This document shows positions 46,155 to 58,913 of a stretch of DNA of 64,000 bases, piece by piece. Location of the stretch: positions 1,550,001 through 1,614,000 of the forward strand of contig JBCAMK010000009.1 of the NCBI GenBank assembly GCA_038503065.1, in the 5' to 3' direction. Below the pieces are notes generated by a model, which saw only the letters and a list, made by a program, of their open reading frames with translations, had not been told where the DNA came from and ran no database searches. The position numbers and the translations under genes were made by a program. Numbering within the stretch: position 1 is the stretch's first letter; each line of letters begins with the position of its first letter. The DNA is from Paragyromitra xinjiangensis. Lineage: Eukaryota > Ascomycota > Pezizomycetes > Pezizales > Discinaceae.

Positions 46155-49100
46155 AAAGGTCAATTGACTTTTATACAGTCGCTAAATTGTTAATATTTGT
46201 TTTTTATGTTTTGGGATGGGAGTCTGTTACTTTTTGGGTGGTGGTTTTTATGCACTGGAACAATTGGGCTTGGTTATCTGGAGGATCTTTATTTTGGACG
46301 TTTTGGTACTTTTCTTTTCTCTTTCTGTTGATGATTCACGAATTCTTTGCGGTTGCTTTTATTCTTTCCAGATCTCTAAATCTGTAGCAACACTTTTTTC
46401 TTTTTGGGGCGGGTAGATGATTCACGATGGCACAATGTACGAGCCCTGCTTTCATTGCGTCTGCACTGATTTCCGCAGACATTCGCTTTATTTCTTGTTG
46501 CGATACGAATTGATGGCCAATCATGATACCGGAGGGGGGTCTGTGGCTTTTGTTTTTGTTTTGCGTCTTTTGTTCGGGTCTGAAACTCTTTTTTTCTTTT
46601 GTGAATTGGCTCTGGATTTTGTTTTGGGTTGGAGGGCTTTTGTTTTTGTTCATTGCATTCACCGACTAGGTACCTATCTACAAATATCCTGTGTTTGATG
46701 GGGTCTATTCCCCTTCAGGTTGGAAACATAAATTTGTCCTGGAATCGTTTTGTTGGTTTGAATATATTACTCCAACAGCGCAATGGTTTTGAGTAGGTGA
46801 GAATATGTCTTGTACATTCTTGTTTTCCGTGTTGCGGTTGCGCATTGGTTTACTTGTACAGAAACTAGGCATTATTCTAAGACAACTCAATCGTCCTTTA
46901 GTGATAACATCACTCATTTGAGATGCGCCACGAAAGGATGATTAGCGCAGGAGAGGGTCGGATGTTTGTGCGGCTGGGGTCTGCCGCGTAATATCGCGAA
47001 CATAAGCGAGATGCAATGTGATGTTATTGTGTCGGGGTTGGCTACCTGGTATTATGATTATGCTGAAGTCATTAAATAGATCCAAAGCTCTTGGATGGAC
47101 CTCACACCCGGAAGATTAATGAAGAGAGGAAGATTCTCAGGACTATGATTTCCGTTCAGATAGGTAGCGTTCCCGGGTGGTTTGTGAGCTTTCTGGTTTA
47201 ATTACCCAATATTTATATATAGGCCACGATGCCAATAGGGATGAATGGAACCCCTGCTAAATTAGCCTTAAAATTCCGCGAAAACAATCATGTCCTATCA
47301 CTCGGACATTTGTTAGGTATTAAGACAAAACACTCTCTAGCAAGATATCTAATCTACTTATACTCGTGCGCAAGTTAAATGTGCCGTGATAGGTGAAGCT
47401 ACCTAAAAAAATCTGCCACAAAAAGATGCCACGAAAGATGGGCTGGGGGGCCGTACCCATTAAGCCCAGTATCTATGTGGCAGAATTGCCGAACGCTAAT
47501 TATAATCTGAAGCAAATGGCTGCAGACCCAAGTCGCTATCGATAAATCGCCTTGACTGAGTTAGCATGATGCCGAGTCGGTGCTATGAGGGTGTTGGAGA
47601 GGGCGCTCTACCAATCGGGTTCACATTACCCCTCTAAAATCCGAAGTCGGAAGTTCCCTATGCTATAGACAGGCCATTGATATTTATTGACAAGCAAACA
47701 GAAAGTGAGCAAAGACCGAGCTACAGTCAAACCAGACCAATATTGCTGTCACGGTGACGTAACCAAGGTGAGACCTTGATCAGGCCTGATGAGATGATGA
47801 GATAAACCAAGCATCATCAAGAAAAGCAGCCTAGATTAGTGGGCCCTCTTTCTCCCACCGCATTAGCTGTCATGTTGGCGTGTCTGGGGAACCAAGTTTG
47901 CGGTAGTGGGCTTCTCACCCGCACCACTGCCATACCAGCTTTTTGAAGACACGGTCACACAAAACATCGAAGTTGCCTTGGTCAAGAAACGACGTGGCTT
48001 GTATTTTCCCCTTAGTTTCTCACCGGAAAGGGTGACTTCAGTGTCTCCTATACTTGCCTCCTGATGCAATTTAGCACGGTAACTGTTGGATCTATGAATA
48101 TACGAGCCTTTTGGGCTTAGTTTCCCCACTTTATTAGAAAAAGAAGATCTGAAGAACACAAGATTCTAGATTTCGGGACCCAACATGCGGGATCGGCCAT
48201 CGGTTGGGTTTCCTATAAGTATGCGAAACATAAAATCTGCCTTGTTTTTCTCGATAATCAAGATCAGCAATAGCCCATCGTCGATTATTCCAGGGGCCTA
48301 GGCCAATAGATGCTCGAGAGTATTCGTTTCGCCCGGATTTTTCCCCGACAAAAGTTGCTGAAGCTGTTGCTATATTTTGCCACGCATGATGATCGAAACG
48401 AGATAGCACGCTTTGATATGTCACCGGGTAAATAATCACCACTAGAATCACCAGAAGTGAAATCGATATTACCCCGAGCCTCGGAACTTCCAGTAATACT
48501 GATAAGCTGGGAATAGAGAGACGCTAGCGTTAACCTGGGCAACTGCCGAAATACATGAAAGGAAATAGGCTCCATGTAGAGAGAAAGAGATCTCGAGACT
48601 ACTTCGTGAATATTATTGTACCTCATGATATAATAACTGATTCTACTGTTTCTTACCCTACCAGCGATCTAGCCCCTAATTAGGCTGTCTAGTAATAGAA
48701 GATATCTTTTCTACAGATACTCCGGTAGTAGAAGCGTAAAAACTTATCAATACTTCAGGATTGGCAAACACGCCACAAATATCAGAGATGGAGTAGTAAA
48801 TATTGTTTAACCGCCTGGCTCTTATTGGGTGGCTGTAATACACTGATGGTTAGGGAGTTGCTTGTAGATGTCCTATGTAAGAATTGACTTCGCATCTAAA
48901 CTAGCCGAAGCCTTCAGCTAGGCTGATGCCGTTAACCATGATTTGTAGGTACTATCCACCGAAAACTTTGAAATTTGCATAGATTTTATTATGTATAGGT
49001 TTTGAGTATGCCGACGTCCACTTTTGGATGGGTTTAACCTACATTTATATGTCTATGTTGAGTATTTAGGCGTTTAACCGATTCCAAGGGGCTAGGAGGA

Positions 49101-49998
49101 CCAATTTTTCACCACATAGTACGTTCTTCCTTTTGGATATAATTTTGTATTGTTATTAACCAACCTACCTCTGTTATTATCATTCAAGTCACGCCCAGCC
49201 TGCAATGCGTGCCTGTGCTAGATACATGCACTTCTGGGTTCTCCCTGGGTTTCGCGCTTCTTGGCCATCCATGGTTGCTTGCCCTAGATCTACATGCCCT
49301 GCGTCGGGCCGTTCCGCGTGCATGCATTTTACATCACACTCTCAGGTGACCTATGCGGAACCTTTTAGCATGTCCACAGGAACCATTCCTGATCTGTACG
49401 TTGCCTTATTTTTAACGATTTTTCATGAGCAGATTTATCTGATGCTGGTAGATAGGCACTTCGCTTAGCAAACTAGATGTGCTCATACCAGCGATCCTGG
49501 TCAACCAAGGAGGTATCAAATAGTGGCTCTCGGGATTGAGCATCGTTTCACTCGGTGTGCGGGGTTCCTTGATCTATTAAATCTAATTTGATCCTTCAAT
49601 ACAAACTGACTACACAAAGCCTAGTTGTTCATGCGATAGATATTGATTTATCCGTGGGATGAGGTCAGCGATGGAAGCGGATATGACGTTTCACGGGTAG
49701 TGACGGCAGGTATTGAGGAGGTCTTGTGGAAAAGAATCGTACCACTACTACCCCGGTCATGGCAAACATTGAGTTAGGAGCAATTGATAATCGATGGTTA
49801 GTTGAATTATAACTATTTGTTGTACAATTCCTTCTAACACGATAAATTGTCAAAGCCGTCCGTTTCCTGGTCGAAAAGACATCTTTCCATTTCTGTATTT
49901 TGTAAAAAGGCAATTACAACCAATTATTGCAACAACATCGCATTTTCCCTGCGGGCCCACCCCTTTCTCTTAATTCTTTCTTTCTCCGGTTCTCTGGG
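46155..49998. other. C2H2 3' region and 3.3 kb gene-poor stretch
   Basis: 46155 to about 46700 is strongly T/G-rich on the sense strand and probably the 3' UTR. From 46700 to 49998 I see no supportable gene. Overlapping minus-strand open frames at 47863-48626 switch frame without splice sites that would join them. Confidence 0.45.
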
Positions 49999-51266
49999 AT
50001 GTATCCGGAGATTTCACCCCTCGTTTGTTTAAGATGTACTTCTAGTTTCTGCTCCAAAAAACTCCTCGATAAGCATCTTCGTTTAACCGGCCATTTTGTC
50101 CCTTCTGAACGTAAATTGCTTGATAGATATACTCCTGCAAGGGCCACCGGTCGCATGCGAGAGAGGGATCTACCCGGGCAAAGCCAAATGCCGATGGCCA
50201 TGGTTGGTGTTATACCATTCTTTGATTTTTCGAACGAAATAAGAGCAGAACTGGAGGAGGGCGAGATCACCCAAAAGGAACAAAGGGAAGAATTTGGACG
50301 GAGAAAGCGAAGGGAAATCGAACTTCGAAAAGAGAGGGAGCGAAGGCAGAGGGAGGAGGAGGCGAAGGTATGGAGGATGGATATTAAAGGAGGGACTATC
50401 AGAAAGAAAGAAAGAAGGGTTGAAGGGTTGAAGAGCTTGCGAAGGGACGGTGATGGTATGGTGTTTTCCTTCCTGAAGAAGTCAATGATTTTTGGTAGGA
50501 TTTTTTTCCAAGCTGCTAGGCTTACGTTAACTTCGAGTTTCCCTGCCAGCGGACGAACAATATAGCGGGAAAATAACGGATTGTTGCATTTCAGAGACGG
50601 GGAAATTGAGACCCAGACCGATGGAGTGTTATAATCCCATTAGCTTCTCCATAAAAGATGACCACAGGGCTCGAGCTCGGAGCTTCCAGCACAATAATAT
50701 TGATCCCGCAGACAGTTCAGGATATTATGGGCAGAGATACTTTCTAGATCACGAATATGCCTGGGGCTCTCAAAGGCACTCAAGGTCATCCCATAAACGC
50801 TTAGTGAGCCCAACAGGGGCACACAAAAAGGAGCTTTCGGCGGGATCAGGGGTTTGTGGCTCTAAGATCTTCGAACAAACCGCGTCCAAAAATACGCATG
50901 GACTTGATATTCAAGCAAAACGTGCTAAGAGTGTGTCTGTGAATGATCTATCTGCCGAGCTTCTAGTCGAGAGGCCTGCGGAGAGACAGCGAGTGAATAA
51001 GCCTGTCTTGGAACATCTTAATTCCTTCGATGGGATCCTCGATGATCGCGATGATGTTGGTGAATGGCGTGCAGAAATACATGATGTCCAGTACTATTAT
51101 TTCAATTAGAATCAATTATTTATTTCCTTCTTTTAGAGTCGGTAACATGAAATTAAGGCGAGATGCACAGAAATACTTAAATATTAGGCCTGACGTTAGT
51201 CGCGCTAGGTATGGGCTTAAGCCTCTGGCACATGAAAAACACTTACGGCTTCAGTTTTCGTATTAA
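49999..51266 (+). CDS. Zinc-finger / coiled-coil protein of unknown function
   Basis: Not recognised. Three exons: 49999-50455, 50595-51090, 51137-51266; 360 residues. Residues 10-32 form one zinc finger, CLRC, twelve residues, then HLRLTGH: the H-x5-H spacing resembles U1-type fingers of RNA-binding proteins. Residues about 85-135 are a dense Arg/Glu helix (REEFGRRKRREIELRKERER) likely to be a coiled coil. The C-terminal half is polar and ends NIRPDVSRARYGLKPLAHEK. Exon 3 is chosen because a strong pyrimidine tract and TTTTAG precede an open, protein-like frame. If the 46-nt intron is not removed, the protein stops at 51109 instead. The frame continues upstream only from TTG. An RNA-processing role is a guess from the finger type. 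Confidence 0.6.
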
Positions 51267-51675
51267 GGAGGAAGAACGAGTTATATATTATTAATGAAGT
51301 GGAGTTTTGATGAGTAATAAATAACGGGCAAACCCTCCGTCCTCCAAATCTGGAAGTCCCGACTGGCGTGCACCTAACTATGATCCGCCTGAACCGGCGT
51401 GAGGTTTTTCTGATTGACGGAGATGACGGCTTCTCCCACATCCGACCGCCTAGACATGCTACCTTGGCACTATCAACGATTACCGGGAGCCCAGCTCCCC
51501 TACACGCGGGCATAAACATGCAGATAATCTACTGTCACGACCCGAGCCTCCCGAGGGGCCCTTCCTTTTGATCTCATTCTTCCCCACCGTCCCCTCTACC
51601 CTCTGAGGACTCTCCTGCGACGGCTTGCCAATCCTACGATTGATAGGAAGCTCCGAAAAGGAAAGCTGCAACACG
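51267..51675 (+). other. Intergenic before the DUF2434 gene
   Basis: A 409 bp spacer without a supportable gene, becoming CT-rich from about 51560 to 51650, which fits the leader of the next gene. Confidence 0.4.
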
Positions 51676-53114
51676 ATGGGGACTCCGTACAACGCCTCGC
51701 ACATTCAGTACAATGGGAACTATTTTAATGCCTCTCTTATGAAAGAGTGGAACTACAGTATGCCCCATTCACAATCCGAGTAAAATAATGCCAAGACAAT
51801 CACTGACGCGAGAAAAATCCCCAAAGCCATCTATTCCAACAGTACTCTCTCGAATGTATCTCGATGCTACCTCGTCTTCGATAACTACCACCCATATTTC
51901 GTCTCAAATGGCTCGGTATTCAACGGTACCGATTGCGATTCCCCCGTAAACCCTATCGCAACACGCGGAATCGTCGGAATCGTCTCCAGCGTTCTTTTCG
52001 CGCTTTCAGTCATGTTTGGACTGTCCTGTCTGCGCAAACATGGTGCCAACCATCTTCCTGCTGAGAAAAGATTCAAATTAGTTTCGAGGCGATGGCAGTG
52101 GTATTGGTTGGTTACTACGGGGTTTTGTGGGTTGATATCCGGTTTCATGGCTATCGATGTGGATAGAGATTATATTCAGAGCACGGCGTTGATACTGCAG
52201 AGTATATTTTACTATGTCATGTTGCCGACCATGCTGGCTTGTATTTGGGAAATGACGAGACACTGGTACGGGCTTTCCTACCTTCCGAACCCTAATGAGT
52301 GGTGTGGGTTGGTCGTGAGACCACCGTTGTTTGTGCATGGGATTATCGTCGTAACTATATCATTTATACTTACTATACTCCCAGGGGATCATTCTTAGAG
52401 CGGCAAATGGTGGATGAGGATGCATTCTGCTTCTCACAAGACGATAGACGGGCCAAAATCGAATTCTATGTACCTTTAGTCTTCTACCTTTTTGCCTTCC
52501 TGGTTAGGCCCCTCCAATCTTTCAATAAGTACCACCGCTTTGTTGACGAGTATCTGGTTTCGTTTTGATAGAACTTTTTCATGTCGATACTCCGTAACTG
52601 GAATCCCATCACCAAACCCTGGGGCGGTGCAACAGCAACTGACCCGCGCTTCCGAGCCGGTGCCATCTTCGCCATCCTTGCCTGGCTCGTCACAATTTTT
52701 TCACTCTGCGTCTCAATGCACTACTACCATCCTCGACGTATCCCTATCAAAATCCCTCTGGCCTTAGCTCTTATTTTGATCCGGATAGGCTACAATACGG
52801 CGTGTGCATGGAATTACTCGATCACGCCGCTGTCGCATACAACGAATCCGGGATACATCTATGGTTTGGGGTATCTGCCGATCTTGATTATCATGGCGAT
52901 CATGATCTGGAATGGAGGTCAGGAGATGAATGAAGATCTTTTGCTCATTAAGAAGAGGAGGGAGAGGGAGTTTCAGTTCAACAAAGAAATGGGGGCCAAT
53001 CAAAATGAGTTAGAAAGGCAAAAGTCGCCATCGGCAAAGGAGCTAGGAAGATTGCCAACAGTAATGGAGATGGGGATGATGCCGGCAATGGGGAACAGGA
53101 GAGGCGCTGCCTGA
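51676..53114 (+). CDS. DUF2434 seven-transmembrane protein
   Basis: Fungal integral membrane protein family of unknown function. Four exons: 51676-51757, 51827-52328, 52385-52502, 52572-53114; 414 residues. The N-terminal segment carries seven N-x-S/T sequons (NAS, NAS, NYT, NST, NVS, NGS, NGT) and two cysteines, so it is probably lumenal or extracellular. About seven hydrophobic spans follow (cores GIVSSVLFALSVMFGLS, YWLVTTGFCGLISGF, LILQSIFYYVMLPTMLA, YVPLVFYLFAFLNFFM, GAIFAILAWLVTIFSLC, IPLALALILIRIGYN, LGYLPILIIMAIMIW). A charged cytosolic tail closes the chain. Family-type segments include EKRFKLVSRRWQWYW and AIDVDRDYIQSTALILQSI. The first acceptor is set at 51826 because the nearer AG lies only about 5 nt from the likely branch point; the third intron restores LNFFMSILRNWNP. 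Confidence 0.85.
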
Positions 53115-56100
53115 AGGCCAAGATAAAGAGGAACAAAAGTGGGGGAATCGGTGTGTGGATTTTGGAGCCTCTACATGATGGTAAAACAACGTGGCATCGT
53201 GTGCGTAGGCGCGCAGGAGACTACTGAATCTGATCGGAGAAGAAACTCCATGAACTGAAGTGGATGTACTGACACTCTTTTGGAGCATTCGCCTCTTAAT
53301 GTTTTCCTGTTACTCTCTAATTATTGGCTTTCTTCGTTCATTATCTGTATAGGGGTTTAGGCAGGGGTATGTTTTTTATCATTCACTTTTGTATTAGATT
53401 CATTAGGACTGCACTTTTGGGGAAAATTACCGGTTCTTGGGGAGGTATGATTGGTGTGAGGAAGGGTGGATCTTTTTGTTGGAAGGGATGGAGTAAAATT
53501 GTTGCTTTTTTGAGCTTGTATCAGGGAAATAAGAAATCTTTGTCAAATGCCTTTAGATCCAGCTTCCAGCTTAGGCGCAATAGCTGACTGAACCCCAAAC
53601 CGAGATGATCGGGGGATCTTGCGAGCCTCAAATATTTAGAGCACAAGACATCGGACTGTAATTTCGCTACATGTCATTCGGCTTCGGGTGGAAAAGCAAA
53701 TGTGATCAGATTGGGATGATCCGGGGGTGAAAGCGTAGACAAATCTTACCAATGTTGTGTTGAATCGGCCTCTGCAGCCTGAGGATTCGCCGCGGCTAAC
53801 CTACAACACTTTTCCAATTCAATTCATTACATCTTGGTATCTCCCAAGTGGATCGCCGTAATGTTTTCCGAGACGATATATCCGTTTATAAGACCTCTTC
53901 CTGCAGCATCGACCAAAAGCACAATTCTAATCCAATTAAATTATTACTACCCAGTGAAAAAGAGATATTCTGCGTTAATTTCTTATCTGGGTAAAGTCGT
54001 GGACTTCTATGTAAGGAAGACTCGGGGATAGTATTGAGGGGATTACAACATAACTTGAAACCGAGGCTCAAAACTAGCCGCTAGATAAATTAAAGAACAG
54101 AGCTTTTGAGCAAAAAAAGCAAAACCAAGAAACAAATGCACAACATAGCACAGAATGTCAGCGAGAGCTAAGAAGAGGCTCGAGCCCCGGATTGTATAGG
54201 GCTATCAGATGTTGATCAGCTTCGGATACTCGAGGCGAACCGCTGCAACTGCGGTTGACTTCAAAAGGTAAAATTCTGATATAACATGACGTTGAGATTT
54301 CGGCACCTTTAGTAAAGTATACTGAAATCTAGGTACCACAACGTCTTGCAAGCCCCTCCCAACAAATAATATAACAGCGCACCAGATGCACCAGTTTCAT
54401 CTGATAATATCTAGCCAGAGCTGACCGAATGTGGAGGGTATAAAGTGCTTCGCCAGAGTAGTGATATGTGATCAATCATCAACAGAAGCCAGAACTCATC
54501 GGACCGAGGTCCCCTATCCTATCGGCTGCCCAATAGTCCGAAGATAGATGAGTTTGTAATCATAATAATTTAATGCGTGACTACTACTTTAATACTAATG
54601 GTCACGGCTGAGTGACGGGTAATTGATTTAATTACCGCTCAATTGCAATATTCTAACACTAGGATTCAAAAGGTGGACAGAACTAACAGCATCGTCAAAA
54701 TTTATCTGCCTTCTATAATTTGTGGAATTTCGTCGTCTCCTATTTGCTCACACCCGATCGGTCACATGGCTACGCATTTAATATTGCTCAATCAATTGCC
54801 CTGCTCCCAAACTCCGTGGCAGCATGCAAACGACTCCTATGGAAAACACTACAAATTTACCACACAGCCCCATCGCCTTATTTAGAATCTGCGACCAAAG
54901 AGACGCCTGCCCGCATCTAAGAGAAGGCATGATCTACAAACCCGGGGATCGTAGTGGGGATCAGAGCCCGAGGATAGGGATAGAGAATCACGGGTCGGTG
55001 GGACCGGCGTCATCGGATTAGACCATAGTGAGTTGGCAGGGCTTGAGGTGGTTTGCAGGTGGGGGCACTGGAACTTTGTCTCTGGGATCATGATATGAAC
55101 AAATGAAGGAATTCCAACGCATAAATCTCGATCTTTGCAAAACAAAGGCTTGGAAGAGGTTATCCCGCAGCTCAAAGTATGCTACTAATATGAAGTGATC
55201 GAGTGATGAAACGTGACAGCGAAAATCGCGATCAGGGTCTATATAAATTATTTCCACTTGGCTGATGCATATCTGCATCTTCAATTTGCTAGAATAATGG
55301 GGCAACTCACTGTAGATAAGGTAGAAAGAACTTCATTCTCGGTTGATGAAACGATTTCACTCAGGCACACTTGCTGGGCTAGGCCATGGATTCCCTGACA
55401 GCAAGCCCTCTTGCATCAGCTTTTCGTATGTAGGTGCAACTACAGACAATTGATATCCTCACGCGAGGCCCCGGACACCTAGGTGTATTTCATAGGCAAA
55501 GATGGAATATAGTATGGCCAAAGATCAGAGTTGAGGACAAAGCAATTGAGAACTTGGCCTTTACTTAATACAACCCTTCGGTCTTATCTTATGCATGCTT
55601 TAGAATTAAGATCTAACGAAAATTGGGGGTAAACTGAGGGTCGGTGCGATTGTAGCTCATGAGTATCAGAAATACATGTTCAACTTACAAAATTCGCTAG
55701 GACGTCCCAGATCAAGGGACACGACTTCTTGCTTTTCGGAATCGAGTGTTTGGATCGAAATTTGTAAGGCTGCTACTGCGCCTGCGCACGAAAATCACAC
55801 AACGTAGCAAATGGGAATACGTTCGGCTCACGGATATTCATGCATGTGCGTTTCTGCTACATCATGTAGGTTGAAACCCGCCATATATAGTAGCAAAGAT
55901 GGTTCGCCTATCGAAGCAGGTGGCTTAAAGTGTGGGCGAATCTTGAGTGAGGCCCCGTCCCAGACTAATTATTGCGGCAATTATGATCTGTAACAAACCC
56001 TATGGACTGGTTCACCATAGAAAAGTAATGAAAATCCTAAAATCTGCTACGATTAGTTACCATGGCGTCGGGAAATGCGGTTGTCAATGGGATGTTACAT

Positions 56101-56444
56101 GGGTGGGTTTCTCTGGCGGACCACACACAATGTAAGTAAAACAGAAACAGAGACAAAAACATAAAGTCGTCATTCACATAAAAATCTTCGTTCCTGAAAG
56201 TAGGCATAAAACATTTATTCATACTTAGCCGAAAACTCCACCTATACAGGGCAGCCAACGAGACAACACCTGAGATAACTCCGTAACCACAGAACGAGCT
56301 GAGCAAAATTAAAGTAAAGAACAACCCCTCTCAATATCGTGAAAAAATACAATTGTAAAAGAGTCATGAGATATTGAAAGGAAAAGAAACAAAAGCTGCC
56401 AATACCAAAGAAGAAGCCCGGCTATGCAAAGAAAATATCCGCTA
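53115..56444. other. 3.3 kb gene-poor region
   Basis: 53115 to about 53590 is T/G-rich and probably the DUF2434 3' UTR. Beyond that no gene is supportable on either strand. Confidence 0.45.
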
Positions 56445-56856
56445 CTAGCGCTGGCGGCTTTCCAAAATAGAAAGGACATTGTTTTCCCTCAAGGTCACCT
56501 TCTCCCAGGTATGCCCGTCCCAAAAAGCTACCATTGGCACAAGGGTTACACCTAATTCTTCCAAAACCTCTTCCATATCCACCGTTCTCGAGGCATTGAT
56601 GGAAAAGAATGCCATAGTTTGATTGTATACGGGGTTGGTTGAGGCTGCGTGGAAGTCACTATATCAAATGTTTTACGATTAGCAACTGGCACGAATGAAA
56701 CTAGCGGGAGGGGTGTGAAACTCACGCCGTCGGCCCCCAGCATGGCTGGGCTAGAGGGTCATAAAAAATAACTGCGATCTTTTGTCCTTCTTGGACACTG
56801 CCAACCTCCTGACGAAAGTGGTTGACATTAACAAACTCAGTAGAACCAGCAGCCAT
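56445..56856 (-). CDS. Thioredoxin-like protein without CxxC active site
   Basis: Two exons, 56856-56726 and 56658-56445; 114 residues, thioredoxin length. The order of elements follows the thioredoxin fold: a helix (FVNVNHFRQEV), the central strand KIAVIFYDP, the active-site position, a helix, then the strand MAFFSINA, helix MEEVLEELGV, the cis-proline loop LVPMVAFWDG and the terminal helix NNVLSILES. At the active-site position, where WCGPC is normal, it reads QPCWGPTA: the Trp and first Cys are swapped and the second Cys is Thr, leaving one cysteine (C39). Disulfide reductase activity is therefore unlikely; a binding or chaperone-like role, or S-glutathionyl chemistry, is inference. Intron donor GTGAGT and acceptor ATATAG are clean. 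No signal peptide, so probably cytosolic. Confidence 0.8.
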
Positions 56857-58076
56857 TGTGTGCTTGAATGAAGGGTTGTTTGTAGAGTAGGCTTTCGATT
56901 TTATCCTCCGGGAAGGACTATAATGACTCTATATCGAAAGAGTATTTGGATGAGGAATATCAAACAAGGTGAAATGAGTTGTGCGCAAGGTCAAGTACAA
57001 TATAATGTCCGATGAGGATGGGGGAAAAAAGATTCACCCCAGAGGAAAGGCGTACCTAAATAAATAAATTTCATAGCTGTAATGTTCATGCTTTCCTTTC
57101 TCTATCCTTACGCTCGCAGACAGCAAACAACTGTATTTCCTAGGAGCGAATTCGATGAACAGTTGATGCATAGCTGTCGTGGTGCCATGATATTGGATTT
57201 TTTTTTGGACTAAGGTAGTGATTTAGCTAAAGCGCTACTGATTGTTTCGGATTCACGGATTAAATCAGTAAAGAACCAGTAAAGTTAGGCCTGAAGTGTG
57301 GGGGTAAATTGCAACGTCGTGACGGTTGAGCCTCCAGATCAATTGAAAGTGCATCCTGTGGAGGATCAGCCCACCATTTTCAAGATCTTCTGCCGTACAT
57401 GTATGTAGGTCTGACGAAAGCTCTAACAGCAGAGATAGCTACAGATAAACCATAACATTGGGTCGTGTAACCTCCTCTCGGTCTACTCCGTACTTTTCTT
57501 TACTATGTACCTGCAGTGCATGTTGCCTGGTGGAAATGATAAAGCTGGGCGAACCATCAACAAAGGTTTGCCACAGTAACCATGGGGAGGAGCTAGGCAG
57601 CTTGGCTTTCCCTTAAGCTTAAGGCAAAACAGTAGAAAGTTCTAACTCTATGCTTGGTGCTCGTTTTTCCCAATTTTTTATATGGCATCTATCCAGTTAC
57701 GACTGTATCCGCGGAAAATGGGAGCATTGACTATTCTATGCCTGGGTTGAATATTGGGGAAGTGCGATCATCCCCCTGATAATCCGGCTTATCGCGCAAT
57801 ATGCGTACCTGGGTATTGGAATGCGGCTCAAAAAAATCCGATAAGGCAAGACCCGAAGCCCTGTAAGAGCATCATTATTTGCTCCCGCAGATTTGTAGAA
57901 CAGCTCTTAGTCTACGTCATTAGTGAACGCTCTTTGGTACGATCTCCATGGCCAAGGAAGCGCCTCCTTACGTCACGCCCCTTACAGCAGTGGCCACCTC
58001 TCGTTCTCCCTCCTCTGAGATCGGAAGAAATAACAACGACAGCGACAAACAACAATATAGAATCTCACAGTGAAAA
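56857..58076. other. Intergenic
   Basis: A 1.2 kb divergent spacer with no gene seen. A TACATGTA palindrome lies at 57396-57403. Confidence 0.4.
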
Positions 58077-58556
58077 ATGGCCACATCATTCTCTGAAATA
58101 TTTCCTGCGATAACGGTTTTTTTCCTCATTGCCATACTCGGTGCGGCAGGATTTGTTGTCTCTCAAAAGCTGCCACAGTGGACTGAAGACGCGAAGGAAC
58201 AACTCAAAGAGAAAAACATTGATATCTCAAACGGTGGCGTCAAGTTTGGGGTTAAGGACGTGTCTAATGAAGAGGAAATGGATAAATTGCAGAGGCTAGT
58301 GGTCATTCACTTATTATCTAGTCGTCACGAGCTGAGTGGTTGTTTCTTTTAGGGCATTTGTGAGAACGATGAGCAACTCACACACGAATCCGACCGCGAA
58401 CCCGGGAGATAGACATCACTATGTCAAGAGGTCCGTGCCCATAGTGCCCCTGAGCGTTTCATGGTGGCAGCGCTGATCATGAGCTGAAATAGGTGGAAGA
58501 ATCGCGAAGGAAAAATTGTTGAAGAAAGAGTTCCTGTCGATCCTAAAAAGGTTTGA
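58077..58556 (+). CDS. Small single-pass membrane protein, unknown function
   Basis: Three exons, 58077-58294, 58353-58430, 58493-58556; 119 residues. One hydrophobic span (about 9-28, AITVFFLIAILGAAGFVV) is followed by a charged helix and a conserved-looking segment, NGGVKFGVKDVSNEEEMD. The chain then reads KLQRAFVRTMSN and ends WKNREGKIVEERVPVDPKKV. This resembles small fungal membrane proteins ending in a charged matrix- or cytosol-facing tail; I cannot name the family. The first intron begins AG|GCTAGT, i.e. a GC-AG intron. No GT donor nearby joins in frame to the downstream exons: using GTGG one base later stops after about 20 codons. Both later joins are in phase 2, which supports the GC donor. 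Confidence 0.7.
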
Positions 58557-58913
58557 AATCTCGTCATATATGCAAGGGGACGGGATTCTAGACGAACAGA
58601 AAGTCTATATTTCTAAGGAGCGTTTCGTACAGGGCCCGGGCAATTCTTTTCGCGCATATAAAATTGTGAATGTTCGGTTTACTCTGGTGTATTAAGAGAC
58701 AATAACTATTCAATTACTTCAAGTTGTCTACGAATAAACAAAGAGAAAGAAGGAGGTAAAGATCAACAGAAATAGCCGAAATTAATAGGCCCGTAAAGAG
58801 GTCTACAAACCAGAGTTTGTAAGCGAGGAGTTGAGAAGTTCAAGACCCTTCAAAGCAGAATTTTAGGAGGGAAGAAAAATGGCCAGATAGCTCCTAAATC
58901 GACTATTCCAGTT
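58557..58913. other. Convergent spacer
   Basis: A 357 bp spacer between two convergent gene models. Nothing distinctive is seen. Confidence 0.4.

Noticed and set aside
46187..46700. Hydrophobic open frames after the C2H2 gene
   Set aside because: Apparent Phe/Trp/Leu-rich membrane proteins result from the T/G-rich 3' region.
47560..47640. Possible tRNA-like A and B boxes
   Set aside because: The B-box-like GGGTTCACATTACCC lacks the GTTCGA core, and no cloverleaf pairs correctly.
47749..47870. TGATGA repeats suggesting a box C/D snoRNA
   Set aside because: No D box (CTGA) at suitable distance and no terminal stem.
47863..48626. Three overlapping minus-strand frames suggesting a frameshifted gene
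   Set aside because: No family similarity in any frame and no splice sites that join them coherently.
53324..53587. 87-codon frame after DUF2434
   Set aside because: Lies in a T/G-rich 3' region; composition is explained by base skew.
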